The position numbers and the translations under genes are program-made. Below the pieces are notes generated by a model that searched no databases, was not told the DNA's origin, and saw only the letters and a program-made list of their open reading frames with translations. A stretch of DNA of 64,000 nucleotides. It comes from Methylopila sp. M107 (lineage in GTDB: Bacteria > Pseudomonadota > Alphaproteobacteria > Rhizobiales > Methylopilaceae). Shown here piece by piece: positions 1-11,873 of the stretch (positions are counted from its first letter, which is position 1; the number at the start of each line of letters is the position of its first letter). The DNA is taken from assembly GCF_000384475.1 (NCBI RefSeq), contig NZ_ARWB01000001.1, forward strand, positions 908,022 through 972,021, written 5' to 3'.

Positions 1-61
1 CAAGGTCGACGGCAAGACGGTGTGCGAGGCCGAAATCTCGGCGATGATCGTCGACGCCTGA
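1..61 (+). CDS. fabZ: 3-hydroxyacyl-ACP dehydratase FabZ, C-terminal end (partial)
   Basis: Only the last 19 codons are in the window, reading in frame from base 2 to a TGA at 59-61. The tail contains VDGKTVCEAE, which resembles the VDGK-V-CEA end of FabZ, the hot-dog-fold dehydratase of type II fatty acid synthesis. The gene converges on gltA. In this order fabZ usually lies in an lpxD-fabZ-lpxA cluster, but lpxA does not follow here, so a fabZ paralogue or another hot-dog dehydratase is possible. The fragment is too short to settle this. Confidence 0.5.
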   Translation, partial: KVDGKTVCEAEISAMIVDA

Positions 62-109
62 CGGCCGTCCCTTGTAGAGCAGTTTCAGTTTGGGCGAGGT
101 CATCTCGAA

Positions 110-138
110 CGTCATGCCCGGCTCCGCCGGGCATGACG
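110..138. terminator. 13-bp-arm palindrome between convergent genes
   Basis: CGTCATGCCCGGC, a 3-base loop and its exact reverse complement form a perfect hairpin 48 bases after the fabZ-like stop. It has the same core as the dispersed palindromic repeats elsewhere in the window and is well placed to act as a bidirectional terminator between this gene and gltA. A second related half-element (GTCATCCCGG... CCGGGATCCAG) follows at 161-190. No T-run follows, so termination is inferred. Confidence 0.5.
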
Positions 139-284
139 GCTTTGATCTGGTCAGCGCCGTGTCATCCCGGCCGTCAGAGCCGGGATCCAGAAACGTCGGC
201 ATCGCATTGTGCGCGTTGAGGTCTTTCACTCCGGGCGCAGTCGCCCGGAGTTGACCGCCGCAAGTCGGGGAGCCGAGCCTGGCG

Positions 285-1622
<1,338 letters not shown>

Positions 1623-1794
1623 TTCGCCAAACCCCTTCGCTTGACTGCGGTCGCGCCCATACGACCGGTCCGGAGTCTGCGCCGTCCGAGCGAGAGCTCC
1701 GGGCCGAGAGGATGGTCTCGCGACCCTACAATAGTTTTGCTGCGGCGCAATCTAAGGCGCCGGTTCGATCGGCCCAGATTTTATGGCGTGATGA

Positions 1795-3252
1795 TCAAGA
1801 ATTAGGCGCCGATCGCCCTGCGCCGGATGGCCGCGCCTGATCGGCGATACGTGCGATGCTCTCGTCCCGGCCGAGAGCCACAAGGACGTCGAAGATGCCG
1901 GGAGACGTCTTGCGTCCCGTGAGCGCGGCGCGCAGGGGTTGCGCGACCGCGCCGAGCTTGACTCCGGCTTCCTCGGCGACGGAGCGGACGATCTCCTCGG
2001 CGCCCTCGGCGGTCCAGGGTTGCAGCGCTGCAAGCCTGTCGGCAAGCGATGCGAGCAAGGCGCGGGCGTCGGGGGTAAGCAGGGCTTCGGCTGCGGGCTC
2101 GACCGTCAGGGGCCGCTCGTCGAGCAGGAAGCGCGCGCCGTCGACGAGTTCGACCAGCGTCTTGGCGCGCTCCTTCAGGCCCGGCAGCGCCGTCGCGAAC
2201 GCGTCCCAGCGGCCGCTCGCGTCGAGCTTGGCGACAGCCTCGGCGCCGCCCGGCAGATAGGGCAGGGAGGCTTTCAGCGCCGCGAGCAGCTCGTCGTCCG
2301 GCGTCGCGCGCATGTAGTGGCCGTTGAGGTTCGTCAGCTTCGCCTGATCGAAGCGCGCGGCGGAGCGCCCGACGGAGCCGATGTCGAACCACTCGACCGC
2401 CTGGGCGGTCGAGAAGATCTCGTCGTCGCCATGGCTCCAGCCGAGCCGCGCGAGATAGTTGCGGACCGCCGCCGGCAGGAAGCCCATCTCGCGATAGGCC
2501 TCGACGCCGAGCGCGCCGTGGCGCTTGGAGAGCTTGGCCCCGTCCGGGCCGTGGATGAGCGGGATGTGCGCCATCTTCGGCACGTCCCAGCCGAGCGCCT
2601 GATAGATCTGCGTCTGGCGGGCCGCATTGGTCAGGTGGTCGACGCCGCGGATGACGTGGGTCACGCCCATGTCGTGGTCGTCCACCACGACGGCGAGCAT
2701 GTAGGTCGGCGTGCCGTCGGAGCGCAGCAGGACGAGGTCGTCGAGGTCCTTGTTCGGGATGACCACGCGGCCCTGCACCAGGTCGTCGATGACGGTCTCG
2801 CCCTCGGTCGGCGCCTTCAGGCGGATCGCGGGCGAGACCCCGCTCGGGGCGTCGGCGGCCGGGCGGTCGCGCCAACGGCCGTCATAGCGCGGCGGGCGTC
2901 CTTCGGCCTGGGCGAGGCTGCGCATCTGCTCGAGCTCTTCCGAGCTCGCATAGCAGCGATAGGCGCGGCCTTGGCTGAGCATCTGCTCGACCGCCTCGCG
3001 GTGCCGGCCGGCGCGGGCGAACTGGAAGGTCGGCTCCCCGTCCCAGTCGAGGCCGAGCCATTTCAGCCCGTCCAGGATCGCGTCGATCGCGGCGTCGGTC
3101 GAGCGGGCGCGGTCAGTGTCCTCGATGCGCAGCAGCATCTTGCCGCCGAGCGACTTCGCGAACAGCCAGTTGAACAGCGCGGTGCGGGCCCCCCCGATGT
3201 GCAGGAAGCCGGTGGGCGATGGCGCAAAGCGTGTGACGACGGTCTCGGTCAC
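1795..3252 (-). CDS. gltX: Glutamate--tRNA ligase
   Basis: This enzyme charges tRNA-Glu with glutamate. It is a class I synthetase of 485 residues. The N-terminal [19 protein letters not shown] carries the HIGH-type motif (HIGG, residues 18-21), and a KLSKRHG motif near residue 245 is the KMSKS loop. The frame stays open for another kilobase upstream, across comEC on the other strand, but homology begins at [15 protein letters not shown], so I place the start at the GTG at 3252. It is divergent from comEC, with only about 90 bases between the starts. Confidence 0.95.
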   Translation of the reverse strand: MTETVVTRFAPSPTGFLHIGGARTALFNWLFAKSLGGKMLLRIEDTDRARSTDAAIDAILDGLKWLGLDWDGEPTFQFARAGRHREAVEQMLSQGRAYRCYASSEELEQMRSLAQAEGRPPRYDGRWRDRPAADAPSGVSPAIRLKAPTEGETVIDDLVQGRVVIPNKDLDDLVLLRSDGTPTYMLAVVVDDHDMGVTHVIRGVDHLTNAARQTQIYQALGWDVPKMAHIPLIHGPDGAKLSKRHGALGVEAYREMGFLPAAVRNYLARLGWSHGDDEIFSTAQAVEWFDIGSVGRSAARFDQAKLTNLNGHYMRATPDDELLAALKASLPYLPGGAEAVAKLDASGRWDAFATALPGLKERAKTLVELVDGARFLLDERPLTVEPAAEALLTPDARALLASLADRLAALQPWTAEGAEEIVRSVAEEAGVKLGAVAQPLRAALTGRKTSPGIFDVLVALGRDESIARIADQARPSGAGRSAPNS

Positions 3253-3345
3253 GTGCGGTCGGTCCGTCTGAAGGGTGAAAGGAGCGGCGTCTAGGCGCGC
3301 GGTCGCGACCGTGTAGCATGAGGCGGCGACGGGGGAAAAGGCGGG

Positions 3346-5652
3346 ATGGAGCGCTGGCCGGGACGGCGCGGCAGGGGCAGGAGCGCGGTCGCCGCGCTGC
3401 CCGGCGCGCGGCCGGTCTTCGGCGGACGGATCTCGAGCTTCGCGACCATCGCTCGCGACTGGATCGTGGAGCGTCTCGCCGAGGAGGCGGAACTCGGCCG
3501 GCCGGCGCTCTGGCTGCCGGTGTTCTTCGGGATCGGGGTCGCCGTCTATTTCGCGGCCGCGCGGGAGCCCGCGCTGTGGGCGGCGTTGGCGCTGTCCGTC
3601 GCCGCGGCTGGCCTCGTCTTCCTGGCGCGCAGCCGATTTCTCATGCTCGGCCTCGCCTTGGGGGTCGCGGCGGCCACAGGCGGCTTCCTCGCCGCGAAGG
3701 TCGCGACCCTGCGGGCCGAGGCGCCTTCCCTTCAGCGTCCCTCGAGGGCCGACGTCGTCGGGCGCGTGAGCTCCGTCGAGCCCCGCCAGCAGGGCAGGCG
3801 TCGCGTCACGCTTGCGGTCGAACGTTTCGGAAGCCTCGACGATTACGCGCGGCCGAAAAAGCTTCGCGTCACGCTCGGCGCAAAGCCCGATTTCACGGCC
3901 GGCGACCGGATATCGCTGACCGCCTATTGGCGGCCGACCGACGGCCCGGTTCGGCCCGGCGGCTACGATTTCGCGCGCGTCGCCTATTTTCAGGGTCTCG
4001 GCGGCAGCGCCTTCGCGCCCTCGAACGTCAAGACGCTCGGCCGCGCCGAGGCGGAAGGGTTTTGGAGCGAGGCGTCCGCCGCGCTCCAGCGGCTGCGGGA
4101 GCGGCTCACCCGCCGCGTCTCGACGGCGATCGGCGGGCCCGAAGGCACGGTCGCGGCGGCGCTCGTGACGGGCGTGCAGGGACCGATCCCCCAGGCGACC
4201 GAGGACGAGCTTCGGGCTGCAGGCCTCAGCCACATCCTGTCGATCTCGGGCCTCCACATGGCGCTGATCGCCGGCACGCTGTTCTGGCTCGCCCGCGCCG
4301 CGCTCGCGCTGTTTCCCGCGGCCGCGCTCCGCTGGCCGGTGAAAGGGATCTCGGCGGCGATCGCGCTCGCCGGCGCGACCTTCTACCTCGCGCTGTCGGG
4401 CGCCGAGGTCGCGACGCAGCGCTCCTACATCATGATCGCGATCGCGTTCCTGGCGATCCTCGTCGGGCGCCCGGCGCTCGCGCCGCGCAACTTCGCGCTC
4501 GCCGGGCTGATCGTGCTGGCGCTCACCCCAGACGCGCTGCTCGGCCCGAGCTTCCAGATGTCGTTCGCGGCGGTCGCGGCGCTCGTCGCCTGGTTCGAGA
4601 CGCGGCGCGAGCGGCCGCCCGCGCCGCCTGCGGAGACGCGGACGGGCCGTCTATGGCGTTACGTGGCGACCGCAGCCGTGCTGGCGGTGGTCACGACGCT
4701 GATCGCGGGCCTCGCGACCGCGCCGTTCGCGGCGTACCACTTTCACCGCGTGACGCCCTTCGCCCTTGCGGGCAACGCGCTTGCGACGCCGTTGCTCAGC
4801 CTGGTCGTGATGCCGAGCGTCGTGGGCGGCCTGCTGTTCGCCCCGCTCGGCCTCGACGGTCCCTGGTGGGACCTGATGGGGCTTGGGCTGAAGGGCGTGC
4901 TCGCGGTCGCCAGAATGGTCGCGTCCTGGCCGGGCTCCGAGCGCAGCGTGCCGGCGTTCGGGGAGGGGGCGCTGATCCTGTTCGCGGGCGGCCTCGCCTG
5001 GCTCTGCCTATGGCGCACCGCGCTGCGCTGGGCCGGCGCGCCGGCGCTAGGCGCAGCGCTTGCGCTCGCCGCCTTTCCGGCGCGGCCCGACATCGTGATC
5101 GACGCGAGCGGGCGTTCTCTCGCCGCGCGCGGGCCCGACGGCCGGCTGCTGCTCGTCAACGAAAAGGCGTCGAGCTTCGCCGCCAGGGTGTGGCTCGCGG
5201 CCGACGCGGCGCCGGTTCCCGAGAAGAGCGCCGCGACGGACGTCCGCTGCGACGACTATGGCTGCGTCGCCCCGCTCGCCGGCGGCGGCGTCGTCGCTTT
5301 GGTCAGGGACGCGCGCGCCTTCGACGAGGACTGCCGCGTCGCCGCGCTGGTGGTGACGAGCCTCGTCGCCCCGGCGGCCTGCTCGGAAACCGCCGCCGTG
5401 GTCGACCGCAGGGCGCTCGACGCCACAGGCGCGCTGGAACTGACGCGCGACGGCGCGTCGTTTCGGGCCGTCCCGGCGAGGGCGCCCGCTGGAAAGCGTC
5501 CGTGGGAGCGCCGGAGCGCTGACGCGCCGCCCGACGGCGCGGTCCGGCTGACATTCGCGCCGGTCCCGGCCGCGACGGAGAGGGAGCCGGAAGCCGAAGC
5601 GCCCGTCGACCCAACCGAAATCGTCGAGGACGCCTCGATCCCGGAGGAATGA
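3346..5652 (+). CDS. comEC: ComEC/Rec2-family DNA-uptake channel protein
   Basis: This is a polytopic inner-membrane protein of 768 residues. The N-terminal part has hydrophobic segments (about residues 55-125). A soluble OB-like DUF4131 stretch follows (about 130-240), then the competence core with the signature [18 protein letters not shown] near residue 290-307 and many further membrane helices. In naturally competent bacteria ComEC moves single-stranded DNA across the inner membrane. After the core there is an Ala-rich region but no metal-binding beta-lactamase motif that I can recognise. The divergent position next to gltX and convergent on lexA is common in this order. Confidence 0.9.
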   Translation: MERWPGRRGRGRSAVAALPGARPVFGGRISSFATIARDWIVERLAEEAELGRPALWLPVFFGIGVAVYFAAAREPALWAALALSVAAAGLVFLARSRFLMLGLALGVAAATGGFLAAKVATLRAEAPSLQRPSRADVVGRVSSVEPRQQGRRRVTLAVERFGSLDDYARPKKLRVTLGAKPDFTAGDRISLTAYWRPTDGPVRPGGYDFARVAYFQGLGGSAFAPSNVKTLGRAEAEGFWSEASAALQRLRERLTRRVSTAIGGPEGTVAAALVTGVQGPIPQATEDELRAAGLSHILSISGLHMALIAGTLFWLARAALALFPAAALRWPVKGISAAIALAGATFYLALSGAEVATQRSYIMIAIAFLAILVGRPALAPRNFALAGLIVLALTPDALLGPSFQMSFAAVAALVAWFETRRERPPAPPAETRTGRLWRYVATAAVLAVVTTLIAGLATAPFAAYHFHRVTPFALAGNALATPLLSLVVMPSVVGGLLFAPLGLDGPWWDLMGLGLKGVLAVARMVASWPGSERSVPAFGEGALILFAGGLAWLCLWRTALRWAGAPALGAALALAAFPARPDIVIDASGRSLAARGPDGRLLLVNEKASSFAARVWLAADAAPVPEKSAATDVRCDDYGCVAPLAGGGVVALVRDARAFDEDCRVAALVVTSLVAPAACSETAAVVDRRALDATGALELTRDGASFRAVPARAPAGKRPWERRSADAPPDGAVRLTFAPVPAATEREPEAEAPVDPTEIVEDASIPEE

Positions 5653-5704
5653 CGGGCGCGACGCAACTGCTCGTAAATGAGCGCTTCCGAGCCGTCCGTT
5701 CCGC

Positions 5705-6409
5705 TCAGTACCGCCGGATCAGTCCGACGAGCCGGCCCTGGATCGCAACCCGGTCCGGGCCGAAAATGCGCGTTTCGTAAGCCGGGTTGGCGGCCTCCAG
5801 CGCGATCGAGGCGCCGCGCTTGCGCAGGCGCTTCAGCGTCGCCTCCTCGTCGTCGACCAGCGCCACCACGATGTCGCCGGTGTCGGCGGTCGTCTGCTTG
5901 TGGATCAGCACCAGGTCGCCGTCGAGAATGCCGGCCTCGATCATAGAGTCGCCGCGCACCTCCAGCGCGAAGTGTTCGCCGCCGCCGAGCATCTCCGGCG
6001 AGACCGCGATGGTGTGGCTGCGGGTCTGGATCGCCTCGATCGGGACGCCAGCGGCGATCCGGCCCATCACCGGGATCGAGACGACCCCGCCGACGTCGTC
6101 GTCGTCGTTCACGGGCGTCGGGCGGCGGCCAAGGCTGCCCTCTATCACATTGGGAGAGAAGCCGATTTTCGGACGCGAGACCGGCGGGGCGGCGGCCTCG
6201 GGCAGTTTCAGCACCTCGAGCGCCCGCGCCCGGTTCGGCAGGCGGCGGATGAAGCCGCGCTCCTCCAGCGCCATGATCAACCGGTGGACGCCGGACTTCG
6301 ACTGTAGACCGAGCGCGTCTTTCATCTCCTCGAAGGAGGGCGGAACGCCGGCCTCCTTCAGCCGCTCGTGGATGAAGCGGAGAAGATCGTACTGCTTGCG
6401 GGTCAACAT
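5705..6409 (-). CDS. lexA: LexA, SOS repressor
   Basis: This represses DNA-damage genes until RecA-triggered self-cleavage. The protein has 234 residues. An N-terminal winged helix ([17 protein letters not shown] onward) is followed by a linker and the S24 peptidase domain. The cleavage site is Ala120-Gly121 (GRIAAGVP), with Ser155 in GDSMIEAG and Lys193 in ATLKRL as the catalytic pair. The ATG at 6409 is chosen over one 27 bases upstream because the protein normally begins MLTRKQ. A GTTC-N7-GTTC box lies 49 bases upstream. It sits downstream of moeA on the same strand and converges with comEC. Confidence 0.97.
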   Translation of the reverse strand: MLTRKQYDLLRFIHERLKEAGVPPSFEEMKDALGLQSKSGVHRLIMALEERGFIRRLPNRARALEVLKLPEAAAPPVSRPKIGFSPNVIEGSLGRRPTPVNDDDDVGGVVSIPVMGRIAAGVPIEAIQTRSHTIAVSPEMLGGGEHFALEVRGDSMIEAGILDGDLVLIHKQTTADTGDIVVALVDDEEATLKRLRKRGASIALEAANPAYETRIFGPDRVAIQGRLVGLIRRY

Positions 6410-6457
6410 GGCCGGACCTCGGCGAAACAAAAACAAATCATGAACATCTTGGTAGCT

Positions 6458-6472
6458 GTTCTAGATGTGTTC
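6458..6472 (-). promoter_or_regulatory. LexA (SOS) box of the alphaproteobacterial type
   Basis: An exact GTTC-TAGATGT-GTTC direct repeat (GTTC-N7-GTTC, the known alphaproteobacterial LexA operator) lies 49 bases upstream of the lexA start. It indicates autoregulation of lexA. The rest of the gap up to 6642 is unremarkable. Confidence 0.9.
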
Positions 6473-6642
6473 CGCAAGGCGTTAATGTGACGTTGACGTT
6501 TCCTCAAATTCCGCTCGACGCCGGGTGCGCTCCTAGCTCGCAGGGCCGCCATAGCGATCCCGGTCGAAGAAACGATGTGAGAAAGCGGACATAAGCGTCA
6601 GTGCAATAAAGTAAAAAGCGTTTGAATAACCGACCGCGACGC

Positions 6643-7872
6643 TCAATACGGGAACGGCAGCGCGAGGTAGTCGCATGCGTCGCCCTCATGGCCACTGGCC
6701 GCATGGGCCGGCCGTATCAGCAAGCATTCGGCCTCCGACAATGGCCGCAGCATCGACGAATCCTGCCGCGGAAACGCCGTCACGACCGCGACCCCGTGCG
6801 AATCACGCGTCAGCGCGGCCCGCAGATAGTCCTCGCGCCGGTCGTTTTCGGGCATGTCGCGCCCGAGTCTGCCCTGCAATCGCTCCGGCTCGACATTCAA
6901 TCTTCCGGACAATCGGCGGATTGCAGGGATGAGGAACAGCAGCGAGCATACGATCGACGAAACCGGGTTGCCGGGCAGGCCGAGCGCGAGCGTCGTGGCC
7001 GGCGCGGCCCGCCGGCCGGCCATCATCGGCTTTCCGGGCCGCATGGCGATCTTCCAGAAGTCGAGCGTCACGCCTGCGGCCTCGAGCGCGGGCTTGACGA
7101 GGTCATGGTCGCCGACCGAGGCGCCGCCCAGCGTGACGAGAATGTCGGCGCTTTCCGCGAAGGCGCGCTCGATCGCCGCGCGGATGGCCCGGGGCTCGTC
7201 CGGCGCCACGCCGAGGTCGATCGCGACCCCGCCTTCGGCTGTGACGAATGCCGCGATCGCAAAGCTGTTCGAGGCGACGATCTGGTCCGGACCGATCTCG
7301 CCTCCGGGCGCCACGAGTTCGTCGCCGGTCGCGAGGATCGCCACCCTGGGGCGCCGATGGACCTCGACCTCCGCGTGGCCGAGCGCCGCCGCGAGCGCGA
7401 GGTCGCGCGCGCCGAGGCGTCGTCCGGCGCCGAGCAGCGTCTCGCCGGCGGAAAAGTCCAGTCCGGCGCGGCGGATATGGCGGGCGGCGACGGCCGCCTC
7501 CCGCGCGGTGATTTCGTCACCCTCCCGGTCGACGTCCTCCTGCAGCAGGATGGCGTCGGCGCCGTCGGGCGCGGGCGCGCCGGTGAAGATGCGCACCGCC
7601 TGTCCGGGCCCGACCGCGCCCGCATGGCTGCGGCCGGCGGCGGCTTCGCCCACGACCACGAGCCGCGCGCCGGGAGCCGGCACGTCTTCCGCGCGCACGG
7701 CGTAGCCGTCCATGGCGGAACAGTCCCAGGGCGGCTGGGTGCGCAGCGCCGCGAGCGGCTTTGCGAGCGTGCGGCCGAGCGCGTCGCTCAGCGGAACGCG
7801 CTCGGCCGACAGCGGCGCGAGCCCCGACAGGATGCGCGCCCGCGCCTCGGGGACGGGGAGGAGATCGCTCAC
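6643..7872 (-). CDS. moeA: Molybdopterin molybdenumtransferase MoeA
   Basis: This inserts molybdate into adenylylated molybdopterin, the last step of molybdenum cofactor synthesis. The protein has 409 residues. The N-terminal domain contains the hallmark [17 protein letters not shown] (about residues 47-63) and [11 protein letters not shown]. The central MoCF-fold domain contains [17 protein letters not shown] (about 240-257) and [10 protein letters not shown], and a beta-barrel domain ends the protein. Its start overlaps the moaC stop by four bases (ATGA), which points to translational coupling. A molybdoenzyme such as formate dehydrogenase would need it. Confidence 0.95.
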   Translation of the reverse strand: MSDLLPVPEARARILSGLAPLSAERVPLSDALGRTLAKPLAALRTQPPWDCSAMDGYAVRAEDVPAPGARLVVVGEAAAGRSHAGAVGPGQAVRIFTGAPAPDGADAILLQEDVDREGDEITAREAAVAARHIRRAGLDFSAGETLLGAGRRLGARDLALAAALGHAEVEVHRRPRVAILATGDELVAPGGEIGPDQIVASNSFAIAAFVTAEGGVAIDLGVAPDEPRAIRAAIERAFAESADILVTLGGASVGDHDLVKPALEAAGVTLDFWKIAMRPGKPMMAGRRAAPATTLALGLPGNPVSSIVCSLLFLIPAIRRLSGRLNVEPERLQGRLGRDMPENDRREDYLRAALTRDSHGVAVVTAFPRQDSSMLRPLSEAECLLIRPAHAASGHEGDACDYLALPFPY

Positions 7873-8375
7873 GCCGACGCGTCCGTCTCGGTTCCGCCGG
7901 CGCGGAAGTCTCCGGAGCGACCGCCGGATTTCGCCAGCAGCCGGATCCCCTCGATCCGCATGCCGCGGTCGACCGCCTTGGTCATGTCGTAGACGGTGAG
8001 GCAGGCGACCGAGACGGCGGTCAGCGCCTCCATCTCGACGCCGGTCGGCCCCGTCACGCGGGCGGTGGCGGCGACGCGCACGCCGGGGAGGGTCTCGTCC
8101 GGCGTCAGCTCCACCGAAACCTTGGAGAGCGCGAGCGGATGGCAGAGCGGGATCAACTCATGGGTCCGCTTCGCCGCCATGATTCCGGCGACGCGCGCGA
8201 CCCCCAGCACGTCGCCCTTCTTGGCGTCGCCCGCGACGACGAGCGCGAGCGTCTCGGGCGCCATGACCACAAAACCCTCGGCGGTCGCCTCGCGCGTGGT
8301 GGACGGCTTGTCGCCGACGTCGACCATGTTGGCTTCGCCGGTCGCGGAAAGGTGGGTGAGGGCGGGTTCGGGCAT
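7869..8375 (-). CDS. moaC: Cyclic pyranopterin monophosphate synthase MoaC
   Basis: This converts the MoaA product into cyclic pyranopterin monophosphate, an early step of molybdenum cofactor synthesis. The 168-residue protein has the full family signatures: [18 protein letters not shown] (about residues 17-34), [13 protein letters not shown] (about 69-81, with the active-site His pair), [20 protein letters not shown] and KAVDRGM near the C-terminus. It is the first gene of a moaC-moeA pair. In many related genomes trpC lies directly upstream, but here two small membrane-protein genes and repeats intervene. Confidence 0.96.
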   Translation of the reverse strand: MPEPALTHLSATGEANMVDVGDKPSTTREATAEGFVVMAPETLALVVAGDAKKGDVLGVARVAGIMAAKRTHELIPLCHPLALSKVSVELTPDETLPGVRVAATARVTGPTGVEMEALTAVSVACLTVYDMTKAVDRGMRIEGIRLLAKSGGRSGDFRAGGTETDASA

Positions 8376-8448
8376 CGGCTGCTTCGGCGCGGCGGCGGGG
8401 GTGCAGTCATAGGCGCTCCCGGCCCGGAACGGAACGGCGTGACGCCGC

Positions 8449-8512
8449 TCTTCACCTCTCCCCGGCGGGGAGAGGTCGACGCTGCGCAGCAGCGGCGGGT
8501 GAGGGGGCGGAC
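8449..8512. repeat. Palindromic intergenic repeat (CTCTCCCC-type)
   Basis: The stretch contains ACCTCTCCCCGGCGGGGAGAGGT, an almost perfect hairpin, followed by GCGGGTGAGGGGGCGG. The same two modules recur at 9737-9890, 20577-20725 and 58546-58700. It fills the 219-base gap between moaC and the DUF1003 gene. Confidence 0.7.
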
Positions 8513-8594
8513 GGGATCAAGACTTGGCGAAATCAAGCTCCGAAGCCGGCGTCCCTGAGGCTCCGCTCGGCCGCGACGTTCCGCCCTGGCCACG

Positions 8595-9155
8595 TCACGA
8601 TCCAGCGCCCCGCGCCTCGACCAGCCGCGTCAGCAAAGCGATCTGTTCGTTCTGCTTCTCGATCAGCGTCGTCAGATGCTCGTTGCGCAGGGCGTCGAGC
8701 TTTTCGTGCAGGGAGAGGATCTCGATCTCGGCCTTGAGGTTCACCTCGTAGTCGAGCTCGGCGCTGTGGCGGTCCTTCGCGGACTGGCGGTTCTGGCTCA
8801 TCATGATCACGGGCGCCTGCAGCGCCGCGAGCATCGAGAGCATCAGGTTGAGGAAGATGAAGGGGTAGGGGTCGAACGGGTTCGTCAGCAGCCAGACATT
8901 CGCGCCCGCCCAGAGCACGAGAAAGACGCCGAACAGGATGATGAAGGTCCACGAGCCGCCGAAACTCGCGACCTTGTCGGCGAGCCGCTCGCCGAACGTC
9001 ATGGTGTCGTCGAAGGTTTCGTTGGGGTCGCGCGCCGCGATGGTGCGGGTCCTGGCGTGCTGAAGCGCGCGTCGCTCGGTCTCGTCGAGCGTCTCGACCG
9101 CGCGGCCAAACCAGCGCGGCGCGCAGCGCTGCAGAAAACTGTGATGGTCGCTCAT
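8595..9155 (-). CDS. DUF1003 family membrane protein
   Basis: The protein has 186 residues and begins MSDHHSFLQRC. Two hydrophobic segments (about residues 69-88 and 98-120) are separated by the conserved NPFDPYPFIFLNLMLS, the mark of DUF1003. The C-terminal 60 residues are charged and probably form a coiled coil (NRQSAKDRHSAELDYEVNLKAEIE onward). Function in the family is unknown; many members sit in the inner membrane. The longer open frame upstream to 9476 is not supported. Confidence 0.85.
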   Translation of the reverse strand: MSDHHSFLQRCAPRWFGRAVETLDETERRALQHARTRTIAARDPNETFDDTMTFGERLADKVASFGGSWTFIILFGVFLVLWAGANVWLLTNPFDPYPFIFLNLMLSMLAALQAPVIMMSQNRQSAKDRHSAELDYEVNLKAEIEILSLHEKLDALRNEHLTTLIEKQNEQIALLTRLVEARGAGS

Positions 9156-9244
9156 CGCCGCCGCTCCGGATCGAATCCTGTCCGGATAAGGTTTTCCGCG
9201 CGAAAGCGGCGGATCGGCGACGCTTGCTGAGGCGAGCCCTCGGC

Positions 9245-9628
9245 TCAGCGCGCGACGGCGGACAGCGCGTCGGCCGCCACCGCGCCGAACACGCCGCATC
9301 CGGTGAGGATCATGCCGATGAGGAAGGTCTTGGTCGCCTTCTCGTAGATGCGTTTCTCCAGCCCGTTGACGGGCAGCAGAAGCGCGAGCGCCCGCGTCTG
9401 AAGCGCGGCCCCGATGAAGATCGCAAGCGCGGGCGGGGTGTCGTAGAGCCGCCAGACGCCGGGGCTCGACGCCCATTGCGACAGGAAGCCGAGCGAGAAC
9501 GACACGATGATGCCGAACGCCGTGATCGTGCCGTTGCGGAAGGTCGGGTCGATGCGGTCGTCGGCGGCGGTCGCCGGGGCCGGGGGCGCGACGGGATCGG
9601 CCGTTGGCGCGGTGTCTTGCGCGGACAT
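9245..9628 (-). CDS. Small hypothetical membrane protein (127 aa)
   Basis: I do not recognise the family. After a Pro/Ala-rich, probably disordered N-terminus of about 30 residues there are three hydrophobic stretches: near residues 34-54 (GTITAFGIIVSFSLGFL), 66-86 (PPALAIFIGAALQTRALAL) and 101-122 (TFLIGMILTGCGVFGAVAADAL). It starts at the ATG at 9628 (MSAQDTAP) and lies 89 bases upstream of the DUF1003 gene on the same strand, so the two may be co-transcribed. The open frame continues further upstream only through repeats. Confidence 0.65.
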   Translation of the reverse strand: MSAQDTAPTADPVAPPAPATAADDRIDPTFRNGTITAFGIIVSFSLGFLSQWASSPGVWRLYDTPPALAIFIGAALQTRALALLLPVNGLEKRIYEKATKTFLIGMILTGCGVFGAVAADALSAVAR

Positions 9629-9736
9629 GGGGGCTCGGCGGCGCTCCAGGAGTATCGCAGCGATTGCTACGACGCCGCGCCCGCCGCGTCGAGCGGTTCG
9701 CGACGCCAGGCGAAACGGACGAGCGCGACGTCTCCG

Positions 9737-9890
9737 TCCCCCTCTCCCCTCGCGGGAGAGGGTCGGGGTGAGGGGGCGCTTCCGGATGTGGCGCGCGCTC
9801 GGGCGTGGAGCCTTGTCCTGCGCCGCCCCCTCATCCGACCTCGGCTGCGCCGAGGCCACCTTCTCCCGCGAGGGGAGAAGGGAAGCGCGC
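9737..9890. repeat. Inverted pair of CTCTCCCC-type palindromic repeats
   Basis: The left copy contains CCCTCTCCCCTCGCGGGAGAGGG and GGTGAGGGGGCG. A facing copy downstream contains GCCCCCTCATCC and TCTCCCGCGAGGGGAGAAGG. It is the same family as 8449 and 58546, here as two facing modules, and occupies part of the 415-base gap between trpC and the small membrane protein. Confidence 0.7.
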
Positions 9891-9901
9891 GAGGTTCCAG
9901 C

Positions 9902-9995
9902 CGTCATGCCCGGCGAGCCGGGTATCCACGACGTTCTGGGAACGAAGAGCGCTGTGCCGAAGTCGTGGATGCCCGAGACAAGCTCGGGCATGACG
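9902..9995. repeat. 94-bp mosaic palindromic element (CGTCATGCCCG type)
   Basis: The element opens with CGTCATGCCCGG and closes with CGGGCATGACG, and has internal complementary halves GTATCCACGAC and GTCGTGGATGC. It lies directly behind trpC and could work as a terminator. Related elements lie at 12608, 14152, 15557, 49103 and 51556. Confidence 0.75.
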
Positions 9996-10043
9996 AGTGA
10001 GCTTGGCCCGTGCGGGCGAGCCCGCACGGCCAAAACGGCCGCC

Positions 10044-10835
10044 CTAAGCCGCCAGCAGCGCCCTGGTCGCGGCCGTCACGTCCTGCTGGCGCATCAGGCT
10101 TTCGCCGACGAGCAGGGTGCGGCAGCCGACGGCCGCGAGGCGCGCGACCTCGGTCGGCGTGAAGATGCCGCTCTCGCCCACCAGAATGCGATCGGCGGGG
10201 GCGCGTTCGGAAAGTTCCTCGGTGGTCTCGAGCCGGACCTCGAAGGTGCGCAGGTTCCGGTTGTTGACGCCGAGCAGCGGGGCGTCGAGGGGGAGGGCGC
10301 GGTCGAGTTCTTCCGCGTCATGCACCTCGATGAGGGCGTCCATGCCGAAGTCGGTCGCGGCCCTCACGAGGTCGCGGGCCTCGTCGTCCGTCACGGCCGC
10401 CATGATGACCAGGATGCAGTCGGCGCCGAGCGCGCGGGATTCCGCGACCTGATAGGGCTCGTAGAGAAAATCCTTGCGGATCACGGGCAGCGAAACGGCG
10501 TCGCGGGCGGCGACCAGAAACTCCGGCGCGCCCTGAAAGGACGGGCCGTCGGTGAGCACCGACAGGCATGTCGCGCCGCCGGCCTCATAGGCGCGCGCGA
10601 GCGCGCGCGGGTCGAAATCGGCGCGGATCAGGCCCTTGGACGGGCTCGCCTTCTTGATCTCGGCGATCAGCGCCGTACGGCCCTCTGCGAGGGCATTCCG
10701 GATCGCGCGGACGAAACCGCGGGGCGGGGAGGCGGCGTCGGCCGCGCGGCGGACCTCCGCGAAACTGCGCGCGGCCTTGGCGGCCTCGATCTCGCGGCGC
10801 TTGTAGGCGCCGATCTTTTCGAGAATGTCGCTCAT
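10044..10835 (-). CDS. trpC: Indole-3-glycerol phosphate synthase
   Basis: This closes the indole ring in tryptophan synthesis. It is a TIM-barrel enzyme of 263 residues. Visible signatures are [15 protein letters not shown] (about residues 57-71, with the catalytic Lys), [12 protein letters not shown] (about 118-129), [12 protein letters not shown] (about 189-200) and [11 protein letters not shown] (about 218-228). It overlaps the end of trpD by four bases, so the two are translationally coupled. It is a stand-alone protein, not fused to TrpF. Confidence 0.97.
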   Translation of the reverse strand: MSDILEKIGAYKRREIEAAKAARSFAEVRRAADAASPPRGFVRAIRNALAEGRTALIAEIKKASPSKGLIRADFDPRALARAYEAGGATCLSVLTDGPSFQGAPEFLVAARDAVSLPVIRKDFLYEPYQVAESRALGADCILVIMAAVTDDEARDLVRAATDFGMDALIEVHDAEELDRALPLDAPLLGVNNRNLRTFEVRLETTEELSERAPADRILVGESGIFTPTEVARLAAVGCRTLLVGESLMRQQDVTAATRALLAA

Positions 10836-11857
10836 GCGGCGATCTCCCGGGTCGAGACCCTGACGAGGCCGTCGAGCCGCGAATAGGCCGCGCCGCTGTC
10901 GAGCGCCGCCGCCGCGAGCTCGGCGCCTTTTTCAAAACTGTCCGCGACGCCCGCCACCACGAGGGTCGCGGCCGCGTTCAGGATCGCGACGTCGCGATAG
11001 GCGTTCTTTGCGCCGTCGAGCACGGCCCGGAGCGCCGCGGCGTTGTGCTCGGCGTCGCCGCCCGCGAGCGCTTCCGTCGGGTGGAGCGGCAGGCCGGCGT
11101 CGGCGGGCGAGATCTCGAAGTTTTTCACCACGCCGTCCTTCAGTTCCGAGACGGCGGTCGGACCCGACACGGTGATCTCGTCGAGACCGTCGGAGCCATG
11201 CACCACCCATGCATGCGTCGAGCCGAGCTGATGGAGCGCCTCGGCGATCGGCTCGACCCATTTGCGCGCGAACACGCCGACCATCTGGCGCGTGACGCCG
11301 GCCGGGTTCGCGAGCGGGCCCAGCAGGTTGAAGATGGTCCGCACGCCAAGCTCGGTCCGGGCAGGGCCGACATGGCGCATGGCCGAATGGTGGTTCGGCG
11401 CGAACATGAAGCCGACGCCTGCCTCCGAAATGCACTCGGCGATCCGTTCGGGCGACAGGTCGACTTCGACGCCGAGCGCCTTCAGCACGTCGGCCGAGCC
11501 GGACTTCGAGGACAGCGCCCGGTTGCCGTGCTTGGCGACCGGCACGCCGCAGCCCGCGACCACGAAGGCCGCGCAGGTGGAGACGTTGACCGAGCCCGCG
11601 CCGTCGCCGCCGGTGCCGACGACGTCGACCGCGTTGGCGGGGGCCGCGACCGGCGTCATCCGCGCGCGCATGGCGGCGACAGCGCCGGCGATCTCGTCGA
11701 TGGTCTCGCCGCGCAGGCGCAGCGCCATCAGGAAGGCGCCGATCTGCGCCGGCGTCGTCTCGCCCGACATGATGCGGCCGAAGGCGGCTTCCGCCTGCTC
11801 GCGGTCGAGCGGGAGGCCCTCCGCGACATGGGCGATCACGGCTTTGAAGCTGTCCAC
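10832..11857 (-). CDS. trpD: Anthranilate phosphoribosyltransferase
   Basis: This transfers the phosphoribosyl group of PRPP to anthranilate. It has 341 residues, the usual length. Signatures are the PRPP loop [17 protein letters not shown] (about residues 78-94), [23 protein letters not shown] (about 109-131) and [12 protein letters not shown] (about 176-187). It is in the trpG-trpD-trpC operon, 16 bases after trpG. TrpG and TrpD are separate genes here, not a fused protein. Confidence 0.97.
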   Translation of the reverse strand: MDSFKAVIAHVAEGLPLDREQAEAAFGRIMSGETTPAQIGAFLMALRLRGETIDEIAGAVAAMRARMTPVAAPANAVDVVGTGGDGAGSVNVSTCAAFVVAGCGVPVAKHGNRALSSKSGSADVLKALGVEVDLSPERIAECISEAGVGFMFAPNHHSAMRHVGPARTELGVRTIFNLLGPLANPAGVTRQMVGVFARKWVEPIAEALHQLGSTHAWVVHGSDGLDEITVSGPTAVSELKDGVVKNFEISPADAGLPLHPTEALAGGDAEHNAAALRAVLDGAKNAYRDVAILNAAATLVVAGVADSFEKGAELAAAALDSGAAYSRLDGLVRVSTREIAA

Positions 11858-11873
11858 GGCGCGCGTCCCGATT

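Noticed and set aside
3253-4257. N-terminal extension of the gltX frame, giving an 820-residue protein
   Set aside because: The added part is arginine-rich, has no homology to the family, and lies opposite comEC. The synthetase motif starts at 3252.
3318-5522. 734-residue open frame overlapping comEC on the same strand in another frame
   Set aside because: Highly Arg-rich, no domain; comEC in the other frame has clear family motifs.
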